From NCBI RefSeq assembly GCF_005845215.1, contig NZ_SPHO01000001.1, positions 107,050-171,049 on the forward strand: 64,000 bases of DNA. Reading direction: 5' to 3'. The notes under the pieces are model-generated. The model was not told the DNA's origin. It did no database searches and worked only from the letters and a program-made list of their open reading frames with translations. This document shows positions 46,114-54,473 of this stretch, piece by piece. The position numbers and the translations under genes were made by a program. Source of the DNA: Clostridium sp. 1001271st1 H5 (GTDB taxonomy: Bacteria > Bacillota > Clostridia > Lachnospirales > Lachnospiraceae). How positions within the stretch are numbered: position 1 is the first letter of the stretch; the number at the start of each line of letters is the position of its first letter.

Positions 46114-48360
46114 ATGGCAGATATTGTTGTACACGGACTTACACAAAATAATTTGAAGCATGTCACATTCAGGATTCCAAAGGAGAAAATCACGGTGTTT
46201 ACCGGGGTATCGGGCTCCGGTAAATCCAGCATTGTTTTTGATACCATTGCCGCCGAGTCACAGCGGCAGATGAGTGCCACCTATCCGGCATTTGTGCGGT
46301 CCAGGCTGCCAAAGTACCCGAAGCCGGCAGTGGAGCGCATCGACAATCTAACGGCCTCCGTGGTGGTGGACCAGTCGCCCTTAGGGGGAAATGCCCGTTC
46401 CACCGTGGGCACCATCAGCGGCCTGTACGCCAGCCTGCGGCTGTTGTTTTCCAGAATTGGAAAGCCCTATGCAGGCACGGCTTCCTGTTTTTCCTTCAAT
46501 GATCCCAGCGGGATGTGCAAAACCTGTTCCGGTCTTGGAAAAATCACAACCGTTGATATAGAAGCAATATTAGACCCGCATAAATCCTGGAATGAGGGCT
46601 GTGTGAAGGATTCGTTGTACCGTCCCGGTTCCTGGTACTGGAAGCAGTATGCCAAATCAGGCCTGTTCGACCTGGACAAGCCCGTTAAAGAGTATTCAAA
46701 GGAGGAATACAACCTTCTTTTATACGGATCCCGGGATGGCGCCGGCCAGCCGGAACATCCCAAAGTAACCGGGCTGTTCCACAAGTACACCAAGACCCTT
46801 CTGAACCGGGACATCAGCGGCAAAAGCATACACACCCGGGAAAAGTCACAGCACTTAACAGCCGTGACGGAATGTACTGCCTGCCATGGAAAGCGGCTGA
46901 ATCAGGCGGCGCTGGCCTGTAAAATAAACGGATATTCCATTGCGGATATGTGTGAGATGGAGCTGACACTGCTGCGTGAGGTTCTGGGGCAGATTGAGGA
47001 CCGGACAGTGGAGGTGCTGGTGCAGACAATCATAGAGGGCCTGGACCGGATGATTGAGATTGGCCTTCCCTACCTTCATTTGAACCGTGAAACACCGTCC
47101 CTTTCCGGCGGTGAGGCACAGAGGCTGAAACTGGTGCGTTATATGGGCAGCAGCCTGACCGGGCTGACCTATATATTTGACGAACCCAGCGCCGGAATGC
47201 ATCCGCGTGACGTGTACCGCATGAACAACCTGCTGAGACAGCTCCGGGACAAGGGAAATACGGTACTGGTGGTGGAGCATGATAAGGATGTTATATCCAT
47301 TGCAGACCATGTGATTGACGTGGGTCCAATGGCAGGACAGAAGGGCGGGGAAATTGTGTTTCAGGGAAGTTACCGGGATTTGCTCCGGGCCGGCACCCTG
47401 ACGGGCAGGGCCATGGTTCAGTCCCTGCCGGTAAAAGCGCAGCCCCGCAGGCCGGTGGGCAGTCTGCCAATCCGGGATGCCAGTCTCCACAACCTGAAGC
47501 ATGTGGATGCGGACATTCCGCTGGGAATCATGACCGTGGTGACGGGGGTGGCTGGTTCGGGAAAAACCACGCTGATTGCCCAGGTCTTTGCCCGGAAGTA
47601 TGAAAACAGTATTGTCATGATAGACCAGGGGCCTATTACGGCAACCAGCCGCTCCACCCCGGCCTCCTATCTGGGATTTTTCGATGAAATCAGGAAGCTG
47701 CTGGCACGGGAAAACAACAGGCCGGAAAGCCTGTTCAGCTTCAACTCCACAGGGGCATGCCCGGTGTGCGGCGGCAGGGGCGTTACGGTGACCGAGCTTG
47801 CATTTATGGACCCGGTTGTGACGGAATGCGAGGCCTGCGGCGGTATGCGGTATAATGAGGAGGCCCTTGCCTGCACCTACAAGGGAAAAAATATTGTGGA
47901 GCTGCTGGGACTCACCGCATCGCAGGCAATGGAACTATTTGGGGATGCCAAAATCAGGAGACATTTAAAGGTAATGCAGCAGGTGGGATTATCCTATCTG
48001 ACACTGGGCCAGCCTCTTAGCACCCTGTCCGGCGGCGAGCGCCAGAGAATCAAGCTGGCAAAGAACCTGGGAAAAAAGGGAAGCATCATTGTGATGGATG
48101 AGCCCACCACGGGGCTGCATATGTCTGATATCCAGAATCTGCTTAAGCTGTTTGATACGATTGTGTCACGCGGAAATACCCTGGTGGTGATTGAACACAA
48201 TCTTGACATAATGAAACAGGCGGACTGGATTATCGACATAGGTCCCGACGGAGGGAAAAACGGCGGGGAAGTAGTATTTTCAGGAACGCCCCTGGAGATG
48301 ATTCAGAGCGCAAAAACCCTGACAGCTGATTGTCTGCGCTCAGCGGCGGACAGCAAGTAA
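46114..48360 (+). CDS. short UvrA-like ABC ATPase (UvrA2 type)
   Basis: 748 residues, against ~940 for the excision-repair UvrA. Two ABC ATPase units: Walker A 'GVSGSGKSSIVFDT' and 'GVAGSGKTTLIAQV'; signatures 'LSGGEAQRLKLVRY' and 'LSGGERQRIKLAKN'; Walker B 'TYIFDEPSAG' and 'IIVMDEPTTG'. Cys pairs for zinc: CKTC, CTAC, CPVC and CEAC. The UvrB-binding insert in the first unit is shortened, as in UvrA2/DrrC-type paralogues linked to resistance against DNA-binding drugs. Ribosome-binding site GAGGTG. A palindromic operator at 46068 suggests induction. Monocistronic. Confidence 0.85.
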   Translation: MADIVVHGLTQNNLKHVTFRIPKEKITVFTGVSGSGKSSIVFDTIAAESQRQMSATYPAFVRSRLPKYPKPAVERIDNLTASVVVDQSPLGGNARSTVGTISGLYASLRLLFSRIGKPYAGTASCFSFNDPSGMCKTCSGLGKITTVDIEAILDPHKSWNEGCVKDSLYRPGSWYWKQYAKSGLFDLDKPVKEYSKEEYNLLLYGSRDGAGQPEHPKVTGLFHKYTKTLLNRDISGKSIHTREKSQHLTAVTECTACHGKRLNQAALACKINGYSIADMCEMELTLLREVLGQIEDRTVEVLVQTIIEGLDRMIEIGLPYLHLNRETPSLSGGEAQRLKLVRYMGSSLTGLTYIFDEPSAGMHPRDVYRMNNLLRQLRDKGNTVLVVEHDKDVISIADHVIDVGPMAGQKGGEIVFQGSYRDLLRAGTLTGRAMVQSLPVKAQPRRPVGSLPIRDASLHNLKHVDADIPLGIMTVVTGVAGSGKTTLIAQVFARKYENSIVMIDQGPITATSRSTPASYLGFFDEIRKLLARENNRPESLFSFNSTGACPVCGGRGVTVTELAFMDPVVTECEACGGMRYNEEALACTYKGKNIVELLGLTASQAMELFGDAKIRRHLKVMQQVGLSYLTLGQPLSTLSGGERQRIKLAKNLGKKGSIIVMDEPTTGLHMSDIQNLLKLFDTIVSRGNTLVVIEHNLDIMKQADWIIDIGPDGGKNGGEVVFSGTPLEMIQSAKTLTADCLRSAADSK

Positions 48361-48428
48361 AATCAAGCATGATTCTTCCGTATGCCTTATAATGGACACA
48401 GAGCGGTTGAAACGAGGTGAACACACAA

Positions 48429-49403
48429 ATGTACGAGTGGCAGAAGCAGATTCAGATGATTGTAGATGAAATTGACAAATGTATAAAAGACTATAACGAT
48501 GAAGCTCTGTCACTGCGTTTCCTTTCGCGCAGCCTGGGATATTCTGAATTTTATACATCCAGAAAATTTAAGGAGATATCGGGTATGCAGTTCAGGAACT
48601 ATCTGCAGCTCAGGAAGTTAGCCTTTGCCCTGAAAGAGGTCAGGGACAGTCAGAGGAATCTTTTGGAGATTGCCTTTGACTATGGTTTTTCATCCCATGA
48701 AGCGTTTACCAGGGCTTTCAAGGAGACATACGGTGCGACGCCCAGTGAATACAGGAAGAACCCTAAGCCTGTGGTTCTGCGTACAAAAATAAGCGCCTTT
48801 GACCGCTACTTTTTAGGATTGGGAGAAATCGGCATGATTAAATCAGAAGACGGCGTTAAAATTTATTTTGTAACCATACCCGCTCACAAATTTTTGTATA
48901 TCAAAAACCGTGAGAGCAATGGATATTGGGATTTCTGGCAGAAACAAAATCTTATTCCGGGGCAGGACTACGATACAATCTGCGGCCTGCTGGACAGCAT
49001 CAAGGGAAAACTGGACGATGAAGGCGGGAGCGAGGCAAACTGTAAAAGCGGCCAAATCATGGCCTATATGAACGACCCGGACGGGCGGCTCTGCGGCTGG
49101 GGTTTTCTGCGCTCAGAGTGCTGGGGGGTACGGCTTCCATATGATTACAAAGGGGAAGTGCCGCAGCAGATGCTTTTGGCTGATATCCCTGAAGCAGAGT
49201 ATATTGTATTTGAACACGGGCCCTTTGATTATGAACAGGAAAACCGCACTGTGGAAGAAAAGATAGAAAAGGCAATGGCAGGATTTGATTACACTGAAAC
49301 AGGCTGCTGCCTTGATACCACACCCGGCAGAATCATGTATTTTTATTATAATCCGGAGCAGTATTTTAAGTATATCAGACCTGTGCGGAAGGTGCAGCCG
49401 TAG
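48429..49403 (+). CDS. AraC-family regulator with GyrI-like effector domain
   Basis: 325 residues from ATG 48429 (CGAGGTGA upstream; GTG at 48417 has no suitable site). Residues ~8-115 are the AraC double HTH: 'SLRFLSRSLGYSEFYTSRKF', 'LLEIAFDYGFSSHEAFTRAF', 'YGATPSEYRKNP'. Residues ~130-325 resemble the GyrI/BmrR-like effector-binding fold ('HKFLYIKNRESNGYWDFWQK', 'EAEYIVFEHGPFDYEQENRT'). Regulators of this layout (Rob/SoxS-like with ligand domain) sense amphiphilic drugs. TATAAT near 48391 lies in its short promoter region. The acetyltransferase gene follows on the same strand. Confidence 0.88.
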   Translation: MYEWQKQIQMIVDEIDKCIKDYNDEALSLRFLSRSLGYSEFYTSRKFKEISGMQFRNYLQLRKLAFALKEVRDSQRNLLEIAFDYGFSSHEAFTRAFKETYGATPSEYRKNPKPVVLRTKISAFDRYFLGLGEIGMIKSEDGVKIYFVTIPAHKFLYIKNRESNGYWDFWQKQNLIPGQDYDTICGLLDSIKGKLDDEGGSEANCKSGQIMAYMNDPDGRLCGWGFLRSECWGVRLPYDYKGEVPQQMLLADIPEAEYIVFEHGPFDYEQENRTVEEKIEKAMAGFDYTETGCCLDTTPGRIMYFYYNPEQYFKYIRPVRKVQP

Positions 49404-49417
49404 TCTGCCATGCAGGG

Positions 49418-49462
49418 TTGTACCATTTTGTACAATACAAAGTGAGACTTTAGGTTTATAAT
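49418..49462 (+). promoter_or_regulatory. Palindrome and promoter before the GNAT gene
   Basis: TTGTAC-N6-GTACAA (49418-49435) lies just upstream of a promoter with TATAAT at 49457-49462 and a poor -35 (AATACA). It may be a binding site of the AraC-family regulator encoded upstream or of another factor. Confidence 0.45.
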
Positions 49463-49513
49463 GGTATAAATATAGTCCATGTCAATGTGATGGACAAAAA
49501 GTGGAGGGCCGGT

Positions 49514-50275
49514 ATGGAACTGATAAAACTGACGCATGAAAATCTTGAAACAGAGCACATTTGCTGTGCCATTGCAAATAATAAGGACTGCCAGGTGCTT
49601 TCGAAAAAAGCATGGTTAAAAGAGAGACTGGATGAGGGGCTTGTCTTTTTAAAATGCAATGTACGGGGAAAATGCTTTATTGAATATATACCCGCTGAAT
49701 ATGGGTGGGCGCCCATAGAGGCGGAGGGTTATATGTATATAGACTGCCTGTGGGTATCGGGGCAGTTTAAAGGACACGGGTATTCCAATCTTCTGTTGGA
49801 AGAGTGCATCAGGGACAGCAAAGCCAAAGGAAAAAAAGGACTTGTTATCTTATCCTCCAAAAAGAAAATGGGATTTCTTTCAGACCCTAAATATATGAGG
49901 TACAAAGGGTTTGAGACAGCGGATACAGCCAGTCCTTATTTTGAACTGATGTACCTGCCGTTTGATAAAAATGCAGCAAAACCCTGCTTTAAATCTTCTG
50001 TGAAAGAAACAGAACAGAGAGGCATGCAGAATGGCTTTACCATATACTATACCAGTCAATGTCCCTTCACGGCAAAGTATGTTCCCATTCTTGAAAGCAT
50101 GGCAAAAGAGAGAAATGCGGAATTCCGGTCCGTTCATATTCTCACAAGGGAACAGGCTCAAAATTGTCCGGTACCATTTACAACCTTCAGTCTGTTTTAT
50201 AATGGCGGGTTTATAACCCACGAAATACTATCTGAAAAGAAATTTGACAAAATCCTGACGGAAAGAGGATTGTAA
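49514..50275 (+). CDS. GNAT acetyltransferase with YoaP-type C-domain
   Basis: 253 residues from ATG 49514 (GTGGAGGG upstream; nine extra upstream codons lack a site). Residues ~1-150: GNAT fold ('YMYIDCLWVSGQFKGHGYSN' as the acetyl-CoA loop, although the Q/RxxGxG/A motif is 'QFKGHG'). Residues ~165-253: YoaP domain, a thioredoxin-like fold with 'FTIYYTSQCPFTAKYVPILE' (CPFT replaces a CxxC) and 'PFTTFSLFYNGGFITHEIL'. Acetyl acceptor unknown. Lies downstream of the AraC/GyrI-type regulator with 110 bases between. Confidence 0.8.
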   Translation: MELIKLTHENLETEHICCAIANNKDCQVLSKKAWLKERLDEGLVFLKCNVRGKCFIEYIPAEYGWAPIEAEGYMYIDCLWVSGQFKGHGYSNLLLEECIRDSKAKGKKGLVILSSKKKMGFLSDPKYMRYKGFETADTASPYFELMYLPFDKNAAKPCFKSSVKETEQRGMQNGFTIYYTSQCPFTAKYVPILESMAKERNAEFRSVHILTREQAQNCPVPFTTFSLFYNGGFITHEILSEKKFDKILTERGL

Positions 50276-50451
50276 TCAATGTAATCAGTGCAGACAGGAC
50301 CGACGGTGTCCGAGGGTATCACGGCGGCAGCGGCGGACCTCGGAAGGCTTTGTCCGGGTGTTCCGTCTTGCTGCTTCTGTGCGCCGGCCGTATCCTTGCA
50401 TCCGGCTGCGGCGTGTACCGCGATGTAAAAAGGGGGAAAAGCGGGGCGGTA

Positions 50452-50832
50452 TTATTCCGCCTCCTGCTGGTAATAAGAATCCGCAATCTCATCACTGGCA
50501 CCTCCCATCGCTACATAATTAGCCAATGCATCAATAAACGCCCCGTTGCGGGGCTTCTGGCTCAACTCGAAATTAAAGATTTCGTTTAAAAGCCTCCTGT
50601 CCCCGTGGAACCAGATGGTATTGATAAGGGTGCGGATATTCCGTTCCACACATCCGATGGATGTCTGAAAGCGGGCAGCGATATCCACATACAGACCCTT
50701 GGAAATATAAGCCAGCAATGTAGGGTCCTGGGCGGTTCTGCTGACGCCGTAGATTGTGTAACGAAACCCTACATAGGAGTTGTTGACACCGAGGCGCCGG
50801 AGCAGGTTACTGATTTCTCTTTCGTATTTCAT
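50452..50832 (-). CDS. stand-alone Spo0A C-terminal-domain-like DNA-binding protein
   Basis: 126 residues covering only the Spo0A DNA-binding fold: 'ISNLLRRLGVNNSYVGFRYT', 'LYVDIAARFQTSIGCVERNI' (recognition-helix region) and 'RTLINTIWFHG', ending 'KPRNGAFIDALANYV'. The receiver domain of Spo0A is absent, so it cannot be switched by phosphorelay. AAGGAGGG precedes the ATG at 50832. Two 0A-like boxes lie upstream (50904-50932). It may compete with or modulate Spo0A at sporulation promoters. Bases 50276-50451 contain no recognised gene. Confidence 0.8.
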   Translation of the reverse strand: MKYEREISNLLRRLGVNNSYVGFRYTIYGVSRTAQDPTLLAYISKGLYVDIAARFQTSIGCVERNIRTLINTIWFHGDRRLLNEIFNFELSQKPRNGAFIDALANYVAMGGASDEIADSYYQQEAE

Positions 50833-50903
50833 ATTTATCCCTCCTTGGTTTTTGTTACCAATGATACGTTAAACGCAGAGGAGGGGATTGACAAGGGAGA
50901 ACA

Positions 50904-50932
50904 GACGACAAAATTGATATAAATATGTCGAA
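50904..50932 (-). promoter_or_regulatory. Two 0A-box-like sites upstream of the Spo0A-like gene
   Basis: TTTTGTCGTC on the complement of 50904-50913 (8 of 10 to TTTTGTCGAA) and TGTCGAA on the plus strand at 50926-50932 (exact 7-base core). They lie in the divergent gap between this gene and the gene at 50999. A possible TTGTCA -35 of the Spo0A-like gene lies next to them. Confidence 0.55.
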
Positions 50933-50998
50933 AAATGCGAAATTCGTGTTTTTGTCAATTCCGCCGGCCGTGTCCCGGCAGAATAGAGCGCGGAAAAA

Positions 50999-51802
50999 AT
51001 GGACCAATGGCAGGAGAAGATGAATAAACGTGACATACGCAAAGAGGAAAACAGGCTTTTTGAGAATTGGAAAGAGCTGGCCCGGGAGCCGGAGAAAATT
51101 GTTGCAGACGGTGTCGTGGATATTGCCGGATGGGAAAGGCTTCCGGAGGGAAAACGGTTCCTGTTTGTGCTCAGGGATAAAAACGGGGGAACCGGTGCAA
51201 AGTACCACAATGATTTCAGGCGGGAGCTGGCTGAGACAGGCAGCGGGTGGAAGACCTGGAACAATATTGCCAGGTGGGGACAGGTTTTGCTGAGTCCTGA
51301 TACGGAGTACCATGACGTCAAATATCTGGACAGGCAGAAACGGAGCGAATTGCTTCGCTCTCTGGCAGTCATGAACCTGATGAAGGATTACGGCATGAAT
51401 TATACAGACCGGAACAAACTGGACCATATCACGGAGGATTCCCGCCACTGCGGTCTTCTGAGGGACCAGATAGGGCTGTATGAACCGGATATGATGATTG
51501 CATGCGGAATGGGTTCCGGGGGACACAAAAGCAACATGGACATTCTGATGGAAATATATGGGATGAATCCGGGGAATATCCGCCGGACCAGGGTAAATGG
51601 GCGGTCATACCGGTATTTTATCCTGCCTTTGCCGGACCGGCAGGTTCCGGTCATTGAATTCTATCATCCCCAGGCAACACAGGTGTCTGCTTACGGCAGC
51701 AGACGGGGACATGAGCTGTGGAAGGAGATGTTTGAGGACATTCGGAAACTGGGAGATATACAACTGTCTGCTTTTGGGGAAGGCACAGGCAGGAAAGCAT
51801 GA
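50999..51802 (+). CDS. hypothetical cytosolic protein, possibly uracil-DNA-glycosylase-like fold
   Basis: 267 residues, no membrane segment or signal. Motifs: 'GKRFLFVLRDKNG' early, 'LLRSLAVMNLMKDYG' mid-protein, 'LYEPDMMIACGMGSGG', and 'VIEFYHPQATQ' near the end. The order (beta strand, then P-D-M-M-I-A-C-G, then a HP motif) recalls UDG-superfamily proteins of unknown role, but this is a weak guess. The ribosome-binding site before ATG 50999 is poor; ATG 51020 behind AGGAGAAG is an alternative. Divergent from the Spo0A-like gene and sharing its 0A-like boxes. Terminated at 51861-51904. Confidence 0.55.
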   Translation: MDQWQEKMNKRDIRKEENRLFENWKELAREPEKIVADGVVDIAGWERLPEGKRFLFVLRDKNGGTGAKYHNDFRRELAETGSGWKTWNNIARWGQVLLSPDTEYHDVKYLDRQKRSELLRSLAVMNLMKDYGMNYTDRNKLDHITEDSRHCGLLRDQIGLYEPDMMIACGMGSGGHKSNMDILMEIYGMNPGNIRRTRVNGRSYRYFILPLPDRQVPVIEFYHPQATQVSAYGSRRGHELWKEMFEDIRKLGDIQLSAFGEGTGRKA

Positions 51803-51860
51803 CAGAGCGCACGGCAGAGGTCAGCAGGGGAAAGTAAAATGTAAATAAAGACAGATAAAA

Positions 51861-51904
51861 GGAATCAATACCGGGAATGGATGCCCGGTGGTTGATTCCT
51901 TTTT
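51861..51904 (+). terminator. Rho-independent terminator
   Basis: GGAATCAATACCGGG (51861-51875) pairs with CCCGGTGGTTGATTCC (51884-51899), with one mismatch or bulge, then TTTTT. Confidence 0.8.
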
Positions 51905-51973
51905 AAATTCTCATGTTTTCCCGTTGACAGGCATCAGTAAAACTAAAAATATACATTTTTTTCTAAAAACTCC

Positions 51974-52004
51974 TTTACAGGAGGTACTGGTTCATTGGTA
52001 TAAT
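51974..52004 (+). promoter_or_regulatory. Promoter of the AgrC/LytTR two-component genes
   Basis: TTTACA (51974-51979), 19 bases, TATAAT (51999-52004) with TGG in front (extended -10). The leader of ~150 nt contains the LytTR-type element at 52088-52116 and a possible short ORF. Confidence 0.5.
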
Positions 52005-52026
52005 GATAAGGGGGGAGGGGGATTTT

Positions 52027-52155
52027 TTGAGACTCTTTTACTTATCGCAGCGTATTACGGCACATGGAAGGGGGGAATATTGGTTTTGGCACGAATGGTC
52101 CGTTTTTTGCGCGAATTGGTGGCTGATACCTATTGAAATTATGGGAGGGGCATGA
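52027..52155 (+). CDS. possible 42-aa Trp-rich peptide before the sensor kinase
   Basis: TTG at 52027 stands 6 bases after a strong GGGGGGAGGGG. The product has aromatic residues ('EYWFWHEWSVFCANWWLIP') and one Cys. It ends 4 bases before the kinase ATG, which favours coupling. It could be a leader or a signal-peptide precursor for the AgrC-like kinase. However, the Trp-rich part is encoded by the direct-repeat element, so the frame may be accidental. Confidence 0.3.
   Translation: MRLFYLSQRITAHGRGEYWFWHEWSVFCANWWLIPIEIMGGA
52088..52116 (-). promoter_or_regulatory. LytTR-type direct-repeat element, copy 1
   Basis: On the complement, ATTCGCGCA (52108-52116) and ATTCGTGCC (52088-52096) are spaced 20 bases start to start with AAAAACGGACC-like spacer. 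25 of the 29 bases (allowing for half-site differences) agree with the copy at 54360-54388. Paired 9-bp repeats of about this spacing are typical of LytTR-domain binding sites. Confidence 0.65.
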
Positions 52156-52159
52156 GAAA

Positions 52160-53464
52160 ATGGAAGAATTCCTGATAAATTTTATGAAGGCATTATTGTG
52201 CTGGTTCCTGTTAAGCAATGTATTGGGAACTGTGAAAGGAAAATTCAGCCGGCCGGCAGCCGGATGCATCATTCTGGCCTTATCGGTCACGTTGATTGAG
52301 GCGTCCCTGCTTCATCCGGTTATACGGCTGGCATGGGTCACTGGTATGCATGTCCTGTATTCTTACTGCTGTTTTTGCGGAAACAGGACTGCCAGGATTG
52401 CGTGGGGATGTATCTACATGCTGTCTGTCCTGATTTCCGAACGGGCGGTGTTCAGGGGCTTTGATGTCATTTGTCAGGGCAGTCTCAATCAGATATTGGG
52501 TCCGGGTCCGGACCGGGGCCTGTTTGTACTGATTTATCTGCTGTTCAATCTTCTGGTTATATGGGGGGTGATTTGCCTCCGGCGGAACCGTATGGTGCTG
52601 CCGTTAAAGGCCAGGGTTATGGTCCTCACCATTACCCTGGGAGCATTGTTTCTCCTGGACCAGTTTGCAAATATGGCGGTTGCCATTAATGAGCTGGAAG
52701 CCTATGATGACATATCAATTATGGCGGACATAGTATGTATCCTTCTGCTCTTGATTGAAATATCCATGGTTTGCATTATCATCTGGTTCGCCAGGGTATG
52801 CGAGGAAAAGAACATTCTTCTGACAGAGCAGCAGAAGACAGAATCCCGGGAAATGGAGTATGAAACTGCACGCAGCGCTGCAGAGGCAATGCAAGTATGG
52901 CGCCATAACATCAAAACCCATGCACAGGTCGCAGTGGGACTCATTGATTCAGGCCATTTCCAAAAGGCTAAGGAATACATTATACAGCATGTTGATACGA
53001 TGGATGTTCCAAGCGTAATAGCTCTTAGCGGGAACATTGTGCTCGATATTTTATTAGCCGGTAAGTATATGCAGGCAATCCGCCTGGGAATCAGGGTACG
53101 GTACATAATCCAGCGCTGTGAATGCATGCCTTTGGACGATATAAGCATTTCAGTGCTGTTCGGCAATATACTTGAAAATGCCATCGAGGCTTGCAGCCAT
53201 GTAAAAGACAGGAGTGAGCGCTATATTGGGCTGGAAATACATGTAAAAAATAATTATCTTCACATCAGGGCGGAAAACAGCTGTGACGGTATTTATAAGG
53301 GATACGGAGCTAACCTGGACAGCCGCAAGAAAGAACCGGGCCATGGTATCGGCCTGAAGGAAATTATAAGGATTGCAGAGCGGCAGGACGGAATTTATTC
53401 GGTAACTCCCGGAAAAAACCTGTTCCGCCTGATTATTGCCATACCGATTAAGGATGAGAGGTAA
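52160..53464 (+). CDS. AgrC-like sensor histidine kinase (GHKL/HATPase_c_5)
   Basis: 434 residues from ATG 52160 (GGAGGGG upstream; nine extra upstream codons lack a site). About six or seven membrane helices in residues 1-210, then a helix with the H-box 'WRHNIKTHAQVAVGLIDSGH' (His ~249), N-box 'FGNILENAIEACSH' (~335) and G-box 'GHGIGLKEIIRIAE' (~394). This is the AgrC/BlpH type that senses peptides at the membrane. It ends just before the LytTR response regulator (2-base gap), its obvious partner. Confidence 0.9.
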   Translation: MEEFLINFMKALLCWFLLSNVLGTVKGKFSRPAAGCIILALSVTLIEASLLHPVIRLAWVTGMHVLYSYCCFCGNRTARIAWGCIYMLSVLISERAVFRGFDVICQGSLNQILGPGPDRGLFVLIYLLFNLLVIWGVICLRRNRMVLPLKARVMVLTITLGALFLLDQFANMAVAINELEAYDDISIMADIVCILLLLIEISMVCIIIWFARVCEEKNILLTEQQKTESREMEYETARSAAEAMQVWRHNIKTHAQVAVGLIDSGHFQKAKEYIIQHVDTMDVPSVIALSGNIVLDILLAGKYMQAIRLGIRVRYIIQRCECMPLDDISISVLFGNILENAIEACSHVKDRSERYIGLEIHVKNNYLHIRAENSCDGIYKGYGANLDSRKKEPGHGIGLKEIIRIAERQDGIYSVTPGKNLFRLIIAIPIKDER

Positions 53465-53466
53465 AC

Positions 53467-54171
53467 ATGTCATATATACAGGCAGCGGTTATTGAAAATG
53501 AAGAAATGTACAGAAAACAATTGGAGGAAAAACTGAATTTATGGGCTGAAAAAGATGGCAGATGCAAAATCGGCATAAGATATTTTTCCAGCGGAGAGGA
53601 ATTCTTAAAGGTAGATGAAACGGATTATCATATTATTTTCATGGACATAGAACTGGACGGCCGCCTGGACGGCCTGGATACAGCCCGCCAGGTGAAGGAG
53701 CGCGGTTCCCATATACCCATTGCTTTTCTGACGGTTCACGATATCTATGTATATGAAGGATACAGCGTAAATGCCATTGCCTATATTCTGAAACCGGTGA
53801 GCTACGAAAATGTGTGCAGATGCATGGAGACGGCATATCAAAGGATGTACTGGTCAAAGTATATTCATAAGAACAGGGAACAGATGATTTCAGTTTACTA
53901 CAAGGACATACTTTATTTTCAGTCAGATTCCCATTACACAGACATTGTCATTGAGTCGGGCAGAATTTCACATAAGGTTGCCCTGTCCGAATTATCAGGG
54001 CGGCTTCCGCACCAATTTGTCCGCTGCCACAGGACAGCCATTGTCAATATTATGCATGTGAAATTTTTATACAAGAAGGAAATCGTATTGACGAATGATA
54101 CCCTCCTTACAATCAGCAAACCGTATTATGAATCAGTGACAAAAATTTATCTGGAGTGGAATTATATGTGA
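53467..54171 (+). CDS. LytTR-family response regulator
   Basis: 234 residues. Receiver domain ~1-125 with 'IIFMDIELDGRLDGLDTARQ' (phospho-acceptor Asp ~59) and 'AIAYILKPVSYENV' (Lys). LytTR DNA-binding domain ~135-234: 'SVYYKDILYFQSDSHYTDIV', 'LSELSGRLPHQFVRCHRTAI' and 'VNIMHVKFLYKKEIVLTND'. It forms a two-gene unit with the kinase; GAGAGG precedes the ATG. The probable targets are the paired direct repeats at 52088-52116 and 54360-54388. Ended by the terminator at 54226-54273. Confidence 0.92.
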   Translation: MSYIQAAVIENEEMYRKQLEEKLNLWAEKDGRCKIGIRYFSSGEEFLKVDETDYHIIFMDIELDGRLDGLDTARQVKERGSHIPIAFLTVHDIYVYEGYSVNAIAYILKPVSYENVCRCMETAYQRMYWSKYIHKNREQMISVYYKDILYFQSDSHYTDIVIESGRISHKVALSELSGRLPHQFVRCHRTAIVNIMHVKFLYKKEIVLTNDTLLTISKPYYESVTKIYLEWNYM

Positions 54172-54225
54172 TGGCAGGGAAAGTATAAGGAATCATAAAG
54201 TATATACATGGGATGAATCTATATG

Positions 54226-54273
54226 AGATGGATGCTGCAGGCAATGTGCCGGCGGCCTCCATCTTATTTTTTT
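54226..54273 (+). terminator. Rho-independent terminator after the LytTR gene
   Basis: Arms 54226-54242 and 54248-54264 give a 17-position stem with two mismatches and one G·U, 5-nt loop, then TATTTTTTT. Confidence 0.75.
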
Positions 54274-54359
54274 ACAAATCCAATCCGACCGGCAATTTTC
54301 TCAATTTCCTGTATAAGCTTGTCCCCAATACCATATATAAAGAGTCTGTTTGGGAATCA

Positions 54360-54388
54360 ATTCGTGCAAAAAACGGACAATTCGTGCA
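54360..54388 (+). promoter_or_regulatory. LytTR-type direct-repeat element, copy 2, upstream of the RHS gene
   Basis: Two exact copies of ATTCGTGCA (54360-54368 and 54380-54388), 20 bases start to start, with spacer AAAAACGGACA. It is ~85 bases before the RHS start codon. This is the inverted-orientation counterpart of 52088-52116. An AT-rich region with a poor -35/-10 follows, which would fit activator-dependent transcription. Confidence 0.7.
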
Positions 54389-54473
54389 CATTTGTTGATT
54401 ATGAATAAAAATATATGTAAATTGGGAATGAGATAAGCGCTTATTTACAAAAAGATAAAAGGAGAAGAACACT

